Part shown: positions 24,901 to 32,170 of the stretch, piece after piece | Layout of the letters: every line of letters begins with the position of its first letter | How positions within the stretch are numbered: the first letter of the stretch is position 1 | DNA from: CAZSHG01 sp964459995 | GTDB lineage: Bacteria > UBP14 > UBA6098 | Length of the DNA stretch: 64,000 bases | Direction: 5' to 3' | Assembly: GCA_964459995.1 (NCBI GenBank) | Contig: CAYWOR010000010.1 | Location: forward strand, 1 to 64,000 | Notes under the pieces: model-generated | Database searches by the model: none | What the model saw: the letters and a program-made list of their open reading frames with translations, nothing else | What the model was told of the DNA's origin: nothing | Position numbers and translations under genes: made by a program

Positions 24901-26147
24901 AAAAATTGTTGCGGACAGCTCTGCTATTAACGATTGCTGTCTCGAGCCTTTCCGCTTCGGACACCTTCGATTTTCGTGGCTATTGGAAGAATTTCTTTTC
25001 GATGGCATACCCAGCAAAAATTGAAAGTATCCCCGATTCAGGACCCATCGGTTCTGCAAACTACCGCTTCAATATGAAGCTTTTCTATGACCCATTTAAT
25101 TTTCTATCGTTTCGCCTTTCATATGACATCGAACCGCGGATTACCTCCGGCCAAAGTTCGACAGGTCTTCTTTTCACAAGCTTTTCCGGCTCGACCTATC
25201 GAGTTGACGACCCAAAATCGCCAATCTGGCCGGAGGATTATAATGGCGAGGGCTTCGCTCTTTTCCAAAATCTCGATAGGTTTTATGCCGACTTCGAATT
25301 CCCCTTCGCGGATTTTCGTATCGGCAGGCAGGCTATCGCATGGGGAAATGCGCGTGCTGTAAATCCCACCGATGTTCTCGTCCCCTTCAGATTCGACGCT
25401 CTCGACACCGAGGAGCGCCCCGGTGTCGATGCAATCCGTGCGCGATTCCCCCTTGGGGTGATGTCTGAGCTGGATTTTGGATATCTTCCCGGCGAGGATT
25501 GGGATATGGCCTCGATGGCGGCGTTTGCGCGTGGCAAATTCTATTTTTGTCAAATCGATATCGCCCTAACAGCTATGCTTTTCCGCGAGTATGCTCTCGC
25601 CGGAATAGACATCACGAGAGCAATCGGCGGCGCAGGGGCATGGATCGAGGCTTCCTATGTTCAACCCGCGCTAACAGTTGATTCCCTCGAACTCGACCCC
25701 TATTTTCGTCTCACTCTTGGAGCGGACTATATCCTCGGCGACGGCACATATCTATTTGGGGAATATCATTACAATGGCGCCGGTGCTTCTTCCTCGAAAG
25801 ATTATATCGCCAACCTCGCCGATAACCGAGCATATTCGCAGGGTGGTGTTTACCTGATGGGTCAACACTATTTTATTGCCGGAGGAGCCTATCAGTTCAC
25901 TCCGCTTATTTCGGGCGGAGGGCAGATAATGTTCAATGCGAAAGATTATTCCGCACTAATTGCACCGAACATCGAATATAATATTGCGGAAAACATCTAT
26001 GTCTCAGCGGGCGTATTTGTCGGCACAGGCTCTTCGATGCATTTTGAGTCTCCCTCTATTCAAGATTATTTCCCTTCGGTAGATGCGCGCTCCGAGTTTG
26101 GAAATTACCCCGACATGGCATTTGCGAGCTTCAGGATTTATTTTTAG
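24897..26147 (+). CDS. Predicted outer-membrane beta-barrel protein of the ABC cassette
   Basis: A 416-residue protein with a signal peptide (MKKLLRTALLLTIAVSSLSAS). Repeated alternating aromatic and polar strands (FEFPFADFRIGRQAIAWGNARAV, YFRLTLGADYILGDGTYLFGEYHYNG) and the final residues FASFRIYF, ending in Phe, fit an outer-membrane barrel. The RIGRQAIAWGNARAVNPTDVL segment resembles DUF1302-like or alginate-export-like porins. Translational overlap with the ATPase gene argues that it works with the transporter, perhaps as the outer-membrane receiver or exit. Substrate unknown. Confidence 0.72.
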   Translation: MKKLLRTALLLTIAVSSLSASDTFDFRGYWKNFFSMAYPAKIESIPDSGPIGSANYRFNMKLFYDPFNFLSFRLSYDIEPRITSGQSSTGLLFTSFSGSTYRVDDPKSPIWPEDYNGEGFALFQNLDRFYADFEFPFADFRIGRQAIAWGNARAVNPTDVLVPFRFDALDTEERPGVDAIRARFPLGVMSELDFGYLPGEDWDMASMAAFARGKFYFCQIDIALTAMLFREYALAGIDITRAIGGAGAWIEASYVQPALTVDSLELDPYFRLTLGADYILGDGTYLFGEYHYNGAGASSSKDYIANLADNRAYSQGGVYLMGQHYFIAGGAYQFTPLISGGGQIMFNAKDYSALIAPNIEYNIAENIYVSAGVFVGTGSSMHFESPSIQDYFPSVDARSEFGNYPDMAFASFRIYF

Positions 26148-26170
26148 TTTAATAAATCCCTCCGCGCACC

Positions 26171-26377
26171 GGGGCGTCGCGTTCCGCGAAGGATCGGGAC
26201 ATAGATTCTTCGCACGACATAACTCCTTTCATCCCGATCCTTCGCGGAACCAGCCAGTCCGGCTTCTGCAATATATCTTCCCCATATTTCAAGGCTATTC
26301 GCGCATAAATCAACCTTCTCGATTTATTAAGTTAGGCCGGACTGGCTGAGTCGGTTTTCAACCGACTGCGACGCCCC
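26171..26377. repeat. 207-bp structured element, perfect four-way junction
   Basis: Four helices abut with no unpaired base between them. Outer stem: GGGGCGTCGC (26171-26180) with 26368-26377, 10 pairs. Arm 1: 19 perfect pairs, 26181-26199 with 26232-26250. Arm 2: CAGCCAGTCCGGC (26251-26263) with 26336-26348, 13 pairs, holding an inner hairpin ATAAATC/GATTTAT (26305-26311, 26321-26327). Arm 3: AGTCGGTT with AACCGACT (26349-26356, 26360-26367) and a 3-base loop. No T-run follows, so it is not an intrinsic terminator, and no coding frame fits. It resembles REP/MITE-type elements or a structured RNA. The rest of the 369-base gap holds only AT-rich sequence. Confidence 0.8.
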
Positions 26378-26485
26378 TCGATGTAACCGGTAAATTAACC
26401 AATGGGCTAAACAACTCGCTAAAATCCTCTTCCCCTAATAACCAACGACCGATTTAACCATTGCTATTTCCACAAATTATCCTAT

Positions 26486-26522
26486 TATCATCAGAATCTT
26501 TTACCTCTGTATTCTGATGATA
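26486..26522 (+). promoter_or_regulatory. Inverted repeat spanning the EamA start codon
   Basis: TATCATCAGAAT (26486-26497) and ATTCTGATGATA (26511-26522) are a perfect 12-base inverted repeat with a 13-base spacer. The right arm contains the ATG at 26517. It could be an operator, or an RNA hairpin that hides the start codon. No Shine-Dalgarno is visible. Confidence 0.45.
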
Positions 26523-27413
26523 GATAATATTCCATATGCCGGAGAGATTTTTGCCCTTGTAACCGCTCTTGTATGGGCGTTTGCGGTCATTCTTTTCAAA
26601 AAGAGCGGGGAGAAAGTCCATCCACTCGGCCTAAATCTATTTAAAAGCGGCCTGACACTCATCCTTATGGTCCCGACCATCTATCTTTTCGGCGAGAAAT
26701 TGAACTACCCGGCGCCTTTCAGTGATTACGCCATGCTCATCCTCAGCGGAATTCTCGGTATAGGCCTTGGCGACACACTGTTTTTCAAGGGCTTGAACAA
26801 GCTCGGTGCAAGCCTCAGCTCCATCGCCGGATGTTCCTATAGCCCGATAATCATCGGTCTTTCTATGATTATGCTCGGCGAAAAGTTTACGCTTCTGCAG
26901 GTCGTCGGCACTACAATGATTATCTCTGCGATCATTGCAACCTCCGGTGAGATAAGGATCGGGACTATCGGGAGAAAAGACCTCGCGCTCGGCGTAATCT
27001 ACTCGCTACTAGCGAATCTCGCGAACGGCGTTGGTATCGTTCTTATAAAGCCTATTTTGGACAAATCCCCTTTGTTATGGGCAACTGAAATACGGCTTGT
27101 TGGAGGCGTTGCGACGATAATCGTGATCATGCTTTTACGAAAAAATCGCGTCGCCATATGGGATTCGCTCACAAAAACCAACAGCTGGGGATGGACAATC
27201 TCCGGAACCATGATAGGCACCTATCTTGCGATGGCGCTCTGGCTGGCCGGTATGAAATTTACTCAGGCATCCACAGCCGCAGTTCTCAACCAAACGAGCC
27301 ACATATGGGTCTTCCTTTTCGCCGCGCTATTTCTCAAAGAGAAAATGAATCCTATGCGCATCTTCGCAATTGCGCTTGCAATGACAGGGGTTTTTCTGGT
27401 CGCAACAGGATAA
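26517..27413 (+). CDS. EamA/DMT-family transporter
   Basis: A 298-residue membrane protein with ten predicted helices arranged as two EamA repeats (about 8-140 and 155-298). Typical family features include AGEIFALVTALVWAFAVILFKKSG at the start of repeat 1 and the TSHIWVFLFAALFLKEKM region of repeat 2. DMT proteins export or import small metabolites such as amino acids or nucleotides; the substrate is not readable. It stands alone between the four-way element and an aminotransferase gene, with an inverted repeat over its start codon. Confidence 0.88.
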   Translation: MIDNIPYAGEIFALVTALVWAFAVILFKKSGEKVHPLGLNLFKSGLTLILMVPTIYLFGEKLNYPAPFSDYAMLILSGILGIGLGDTLFFKGLNKLGASLSSIAGCSYSPIIIGLSMIMLGEKFTLLQVVGTTMIISAIIATSGEIRIGTIGRKDLALGVIYSLLANLANGVGIVLIKPILDKSPLLWATEIRLVGGVATIIVIMLLRKNRVAIWDSLTKTNSWGWTISGTMIGTYLAMALWLAGMKFTQASTAAVLNQTSHIWVFLFAALFLKEKMNPMRIFAIALAMTGVFLVATG

Positions 27414-27531
27414 TTGTCCTTCATTTTCCCATCGATTGCAAAATCTTGTCCCCCAGCTCCTCTGCCGAATATTAGCCGACAACACTTATCCCCTTTCCAT
27501 GCCCCCTTTCGCCAAGAATCTCAATCAATGC

Positions 27532-27560
27532 TTGTTATATTTCCTTTCGATTATTAAATT
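27532..27560 (+). promoter_or_regulatory. Possible promoter of the aminotransferase gene
   Basis: TTGTTA, 17 bases, then TAAATT. An AAGGAG ribosome site follows close to the ATG at 27584. Both hexamers are weak matches. The remaining 170-base gap upstream is pyrimidine-rich with no other signal seen. Confidence 0.4.
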
Positions 27561-27583
27561 ATTGGATTGACGCAAGGAGTCCA

Positions 27584-28750
27584 ATGGCGAATTATGCGCA
27601 AAGAGTAACAAGTTTTAAGCAATCGAGCATCGACGTGATGACCGCAATCGCGCTGGAACACGACTGTATTATGCTTGCAGGCGGCACCCCGGGTTTCGAC
27701 GCTCCCGAGGGACTTGTTCGAATCGCGGAGAAATATCTTCAAAAAGGCCACAATCAATACACGGTGAATCGAGGCGGAAAACGCCTCCGTTACGCTATCG
27801 CCGAGAAGTGGAGCAAACATCTCGGACGCAAAATCGATCCGGAATCCGAAATCACGATAACCTGCGGCGCTACCGAAGCCCTGCTCGACTGCGCTCTCGC
27901 CCTCCTCGACATCGGCGATAAATCAGTTATTCTCGAGCCTTTTTACGAAAACTACCGAAGCATAAGCCTTCTCGCGGGAGCCCAGCCTGTGACGGTTCCA
28001 CTTATTCCGCCAGCCTGGGAGCCGGATTTTAACGCCCTCGAAAAATCCGCTATCGGGGCGAAACTCCTGATAATCAATACTCCCCACAATCCCACCGGCG
28101 CAGTGTTTTCCGAAGAGTGCCTTCGCGCAATCGCAGAAATCGCTGTGCGAAACGACCTCTTCGTTATTTCCGACGAAACATATCGGACGATGGTTTTCGA
28201 CGGCGAAGAACCTAAATCGATAGCCTCACTCCCCGGCATGGCCGAAAGAACCGCCATTGTAAGCTCTTTCTCGAAAACAATGACCACCACCGGATGGCGC
28301 GTCGGGTTCTTCATCGCACCGGCGGAAATGTCTTCGCAAATACGCAAAGCGCACGATTTCGCTTCGATATGCGCCCCGGCACCCTTTCAGGACGCCATCG
28401 CGGAATATTGGCTTTCTGAGGATTTCGATGCATACTTCTGCAAATTGATGACCGATTACCGAGTAAAGGCTGAAATCCTAACAAGCGCTCTAATCGATTC
28501 AGGATTCGAAGTAACGCCGCCAAGGGGAGCATACTATATCCTCACGGACGTCAGCGGCCTCTTCCCGGAAATCGATGACCTCGAATTCTGCAGAATCATG
28601 GCTCGCGATGTCGGAGTCAGCGCTGTCGGCGGACGCGCTTTCTTCTCGGACAATGCAAGAGCTCGAAAATACGCTCGTTTCGCCTTCGCCCAGCCGACAG
28701 ATGTAATCGAAACCGCATCGGACAGAATTCGAGAATATTTTACGAAATGA
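27584..28750 (+). CDS. Class I/II PLP-dependent aminotransferase
   Basis: A 388-residue fold-type I aminotransferase. Markers are GTPGFDAPEG near the N-terminus, ITCGATEALL in the cofactor-binding region, INTPHNPTGAVFSEE, the aspartate in ISDETYRTMVF, and the Schiff-base lysine in SSFSKTMTTTGWRVGF. The C-terminal domain ends with RFAFAQPTDVI. It resembles the aspartate/methionine/kynurenine aminotransferase group; the amino-acid substrate is not determined. It is 40 bases upstream of the LPG-synthase-type gene, so the two may share a transcript. Confidence 0.88.
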   Translation: MANYAQRVTSFKQSSIDVMTAIALEHDCIMLAGGTPGFDAPEGLVRIAEKYLQKGHNQYTVNRGGKRLRYAIAEKWSKHLGRKIDPESEITITCGATEALLDCALALLDIGDKSVILEPFYENYRSISLLAGAQPVTVPLIPPAWEPDFNALEKSAIGAKLLIINTPHNPTGAVFSEECLRAIAEIAVRNDLFVISDETYRTMVFDGEEPKSIASLPGMAERTAIVSSFSKTMTTTGWRVGFFIAPAEMSSQIRKAHDFASICAPAPFQDAIAEYWLSEDFDAYFCKLMTDYRVKAEILTSALIDSGFEVTPPRGAYYILTDVSGLFPEIDDLEFCRIMARDVGVSAVGGRAFFSDNARARKYARFAFAQPTDVIETASDRIREYFTK

Positions 28751-28790
28751 TAATAAAATCACTCAACCATAGTATTCAACGGAGCACGAC

Positions 28791-29762
28791 ATAAATACCG
28801 ACACCGAAAACAACATCCCGATTCCGGAAAAACCGCCCAAAGCGAGCTGGAAAAAGTATCTGCGCCTCGGGTTAGGTCTTCTAATCGCCGGGCTGATTTT
28901 CTATTTCATCTTCAAACGCCTCTCCGGAAGCTGGGAACAGGTCGGCGAGACCCTGCTCACGGGGAACCCGCTCTATCTTGCACTCTCCTTCATTCTTCTT
29001 TTCTTGTGTTTCCCCCTTCCCATCCTCGTTTGGCGGAATATAGTTTTTGACCTCTACGGGCACAAAATCGACCTTAGATTTTCATTTGTGGCGATAATGA
29101 TCGCCAACGCATCGAGATACATCCCCGGCAAGGTCTGGTTTATCGGGATAATGGCGTGGATGGCGCACGAATACAAGGTCTCGAAGGAACGCTTCGTAGT
29201 AGCGTCGATTTTGACACAGCTTTTCAACCTTGTCGGCGCCGCGATAATCGGAGTGGCCCTTACCCGCGGCGGTCAATTTGAAATCCCGATATGGATGTTG
29301 GCGTTTGTGGGAATAGGACTTATCTTCGTCCTTCAACCGAAATTCCTTCATAAAGCCACTATATGGGCGCTTCGTCTCAAACACACATCGGTTGATGTCC
29401 CAAAAATGCCTCTCAAAACCGTGGTCTATTCAATCGCCATTCAAGGGCTTGCACTCGCGCTGATGGGCGCATCGATGTTCCTCATGGCCAAGGCTTTCGC
29501 ACCGGAACTTACAATCAAAGTTCTTCCGCAAACCATGGGGAGTTTCAGTATGTCTTATCTGCTGGGCTATCTCAGCTTTTTCGTCCCGGCTGGACTGGGT
29601 GTTCGCGAAGGCTCGCTTATGCTTCTGCTTCCCGCGGAGATGACAGAGGCCGTCCGCGCTACTGTATCGATTGGTTTCAGAATTTGGTCGATATTTGTCG
29701 AATTGATTCACACTTTAATCGCACTCATATTTTATGCTAAAATATTCAGGGAGTCGAGATGA
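28791..29762 (+). CDS. LPG-synthase-TM-domain membrane protein (UPF0104/YbhN-like) with apparent ATA start
   Basis: About 323 residues with 7-8 transmembrane helices, of the lysylphosphatidylglycerol-synthase transmembrane family, linked to lipid flipping or aminoacyl-lipid formation. The frame is open from a stop at 28770, but between there and 29004 there is no ATG, GTG or TTG. GGAG at 28781-28784 is 6 bases ahead of an ATA at 28791. The protein from there reads INTDTENNIPIPEKPP, then KKYLRLGLGLLIAGLIFYF, a convincing N-terminus with the first helix. A TTG start at 29004 would delete the first two helices. The gene overlaps the YfhO gene by 4 bases. Confidence 0.75.
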   Translation: MNTDTENNIPIPEKPPKASWKKYLRLGLGLLIAGLIFYFIFKRLSGSWEQVGETLLTGNPLYLALSFILLFLCFPLPILVWRNIVFDLYGHKIDLRFSFVAIMIANASRYIPGKVWFIGIMAWMAHEYKVSKERFVVASILTQLFNLVGAAIIGVALTRGGQFEIPIWMLAFVGIGLIFVLQPKFLHKATIWALRLKHTSVDVPKMPLKTVVYSIAIQGLALALMGASMFLMAKAFAPELTIKVLPQTMGSFSMSYLLGYLSFFVPAGLGVREGSLMLLLPAEMTEAVRATVSIGFRIWSIFVELIHTLIALIFYAKIFRESR

Positions 29763-32170
29763 ACAAAAACATCGTCTATATTGCAATCTTTCTTGCGCTT
29801 ACACTATTGCTTTTCGGGTCTTTCATTTTCTCGAACAAGGTCCTTTTCGGCACTGATTTTTCTGATCTCGGCCATTTCGCGGCGAAGTTCTACCGCGATT
29901 ATGTGCAGGATTTCGGCGCTTTTCCGAAATGGCAACCGCACCTTCACGGTGGAATGCCCTTTGTCGAGGCAATGCACGGGCCGATTTTCTTCCCCCCCTC
30001 TCTACTTTTTCGGCTGACAATGCCCGCGCATCGCTCTTTCGGCCTTTCCGAGGTGTTGTTCATCTTCTTTGCGGGATGGTTCATGTTCATTCTTCTGCGG
30101 CATTACAGCCTTCGCAGGGAATCCGCATTCCTCGGCGGGTTGGCGTATATGTTGTCGCCGATTCTTATCTCCCTTATCTACGCCGGTCACGACGGCAAAA
30201 TCTGGGTTACGTCCATCCTGCCCCTCGCGGTTTGGCTTCTCGAAAGAGCCTTGGCGAAGCGGCGATTCTCCGATTTCATCCTTTTCGGCCTCGGCTACGC
30301 CCTGATGATACTCACTGCCCATCCGCAGATGTCATTTTTCGCGTCGTGGTTGCTGGGCGGGCTTTTTGTGTTCAGATTGACGCGTGGTTTCGTCAAAAAG
30401 GAGATAACTGTCGCGAAAGGAGCATCGACTGTTGGCCTATTCGTTCTCGCAATCCTTCTCGGCGTGGGAATCTGCTTCGTCCAGCTTTATCCGCCCTACG
30501 ATTATGTCGCCAAATACTCCCACCGCACAGTGCACACGGAGGAAAAGGGCATCGAATATGGCAATTCCTGGCGCATGAACATGGAAGACCTCGTCTCGAC
30601 TGTCTATCCCGATTTCGTCGGGCTGGACCTGCAGGGACGGCAAACCTACTGGGGACGCAACGTTTTCCGCATCAACTCGATGTATATCGGCATCCTAATT
30701 TTCGCATTAGCGATAGCGGGGATAATCGCGCTGAAAAAGCCCATCTTGTATTTCTTCGGGGGCGCCGCGGTTTTCGCGACGACCTACGCCATAGGAACAC
30801 AGTTGCCTTTCTTCTATCTATATTATTATCTGATTCCCGGTGTGAAAAATTTCCGCGCGCCGGAGATGATTTTCTACCTCGCGGTCTTCTCGCTATGTAT
30901 TGCTATGGCCTTCGCCGTGGACGCCATCCTCAAGGCTGAACCGCGAGACACATCAAAAACCAAGCAGACCAAAAAGCACAAACGCGACATCGGCGATTGG
31001 ATTATATGGGTGGCGATTGGACTTACCGCGGGGCTTCTGATTCTCTCGGCTTTCGGGAAACCCCTCTCGAAATGGTGGCTCGAAACCGCGCCGAATTTCC
31101 AGAATGTCAATATTCCCGGCAAAACCGCCGCTATCGAGCGGAATTTCCCTTTGTTCATTAAAAGCGCATGGCTGGCAATAGTCATGATGTGGGCCGGAAT
31201 CGGAATCCTTCGAATGAAGCTCCGGTCAGCAAAAATATCTCCCATGTTGGTAACAGCAATTCTGGCGATTCTTATTCTCATCGATCTGTGGCGCATCGAT
31301 AAACCATTCATCGTTACTGTTGAGAAAGACCAGCTTTTCCCGCGAAACTCACTCGTGGATTATCTTCTGAGAGAACAGTCTGCCAATGGGCCTTTCCGCA
31401 CATTCCTTCTGCCTAACACGATGACATACACCCACTTGGCCGGTTTCGGCCTCGATGCGGTCTCCTTCTCGGAGCTTCACGGCAACCAGCTCGTTTGGTA
31501 TGACCAATTCACCGGACGAACTCAGCGTCCAATGAACATTCAGCAATTTCCCCATTTCTGGGACATTCTGAACGCCGAATATTTGATGATCCCCCAAAGA
31601 ATCAGCCAACCCGGCCTTAAAATCGTCGCAAACACCGGAAATCTTTTCCTATACCAAAACCTAAACGCCTTTCCGCGCGCGAGATCCTTCGAGATGTGGC
31701 AGGTCGTCGATCACGAAAACGCGCTGAATATGCTTCGCACAGAGTCTTTCATTAGTAACCCAGATTTCAATTATCGTAATGTCCTACTTGTCGAAGAAGA
31801 CCCCGGGCTGACCCTTCACCATTTCACCGACAGCCTTATTCCGCAGGGCTACTCAGTCGGCAAAATCACCGATAACAAGTTCGATGATTTCCGCGTCCAG
31901 ATAGACATGCCCAGCGATGGACTTCTGTTCCTCTCGCAGAACTGGTATCCCGCATGGCACGCCGAATCCGGCGGCGAGGAGCTTAAGGTCATTCGCGCGA
32001 ACTATTCTTTCATCGCGGTGCCGCTCAAAGCCGGCTCCCACGATGTCCATTTCTTCTATGACTCGCCAAAGCTAAGCAAATCATTCGTCGTTAGCTTTGC
32101 AACCCTCGGCCTGTCCATCATTCTGTTGGTTGTGGGATTAATATTCAACAAAAAAAGCAGGGGTGAATAA
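29759..32170 (+). CDS. YfhO-family polytopic membrane protein
   Basis: An 803-residue membrane protein with many helices through about residue 510, then a soluble extracytoplasmic C-terminal domain and a last helix near 780-798. YfhO proteins are GT-C-like and are thought to take part in glycosylating envelope polymers such as teichoic acid or lipid-linked sugars. Fitting features are the early aspartate in GTDFSDLGHFAAKFYRDYV, the PKWQPHLHGGMPF loop, and the C-terminal FLSQNWYPAWHAESGGEELKVIRANYSFIAVPL region. It overlaps both neighbours, so the flippase-like gene, this gene and the subtilase gene are probably translated from one message. Confidence 0.82.
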   Translation: MNKNIVYIAIFLALTLLLFGSFIFSNKVLFGTDFSDLGHFAAKFYRDYVQDFGAFPKWQPHLHGGMPFVEAMHGPIFFPPSLLFRLTMPAHRSFGLSEVLFIFFAGWFMFILLRHYSLRRESAFLGGLAYMLSPILISLIYAGHDGKIWVTSILPLAVWLLERALAKRRFSDFILFGLGYALMILTAHPQMSFFASWLLGGLFVFRLTRGFVKKEITVAKGASTVGLFVLAILLGVGICFVQLYPPYDYVAKYSHRTVHTEEKGIEYGNSWRMNMEDLVSTVYPDFVGLDLQGRQTYWGRNVFRINSMYIGILIFALAIAGIIALKKPILYFFGGAAVFATTYAIGTQLPFFYLYYYLIPGVKNFRAPEMIFYLAVFSLCIAMAFAVDAILKAEPRDTSKTKQTKKHKRDIGDWIIWVAIGLTAGLLILSAFGKPLSKWWLETAPNFQNVNIPGKTAAIERNFPLFIKSAWLAIVMMWAGIGILRMKLRSAKISPMLVTAILAILILIDLWRIDKPFIVTVEKDQLFPRNSLVDYLLREQSANGPFRTFLLPNTMTYTHLAGFGLDAVSFSELHGNQLVWYDQFTGRTQRPMNIQQFPHFWDILNAEYLMIPQRISQPGLKIVANTGNLFLYQNLNAFPRARSFEMWQVVDHENALNMLRTESFISNPDFNYRNVLLVEEDPGLTLHHFTDSLIPQGYSVGKITDNKFDDFRVQIDMPSDGLLFLSQNWYPAWHAESGGEELKVIRANYSFIAVPLKAGSHDVHFFYDSPKLSKSFVVSFATLGLSIILLVVGLIFNKKSRGE

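Noticed and set aside
26148..26516. CRISPR array or tRNA in the gap after the barrel gene
   Set aside because: The repeats are inverted, not direct, and no cloverleaf with a T-arm signature is present.
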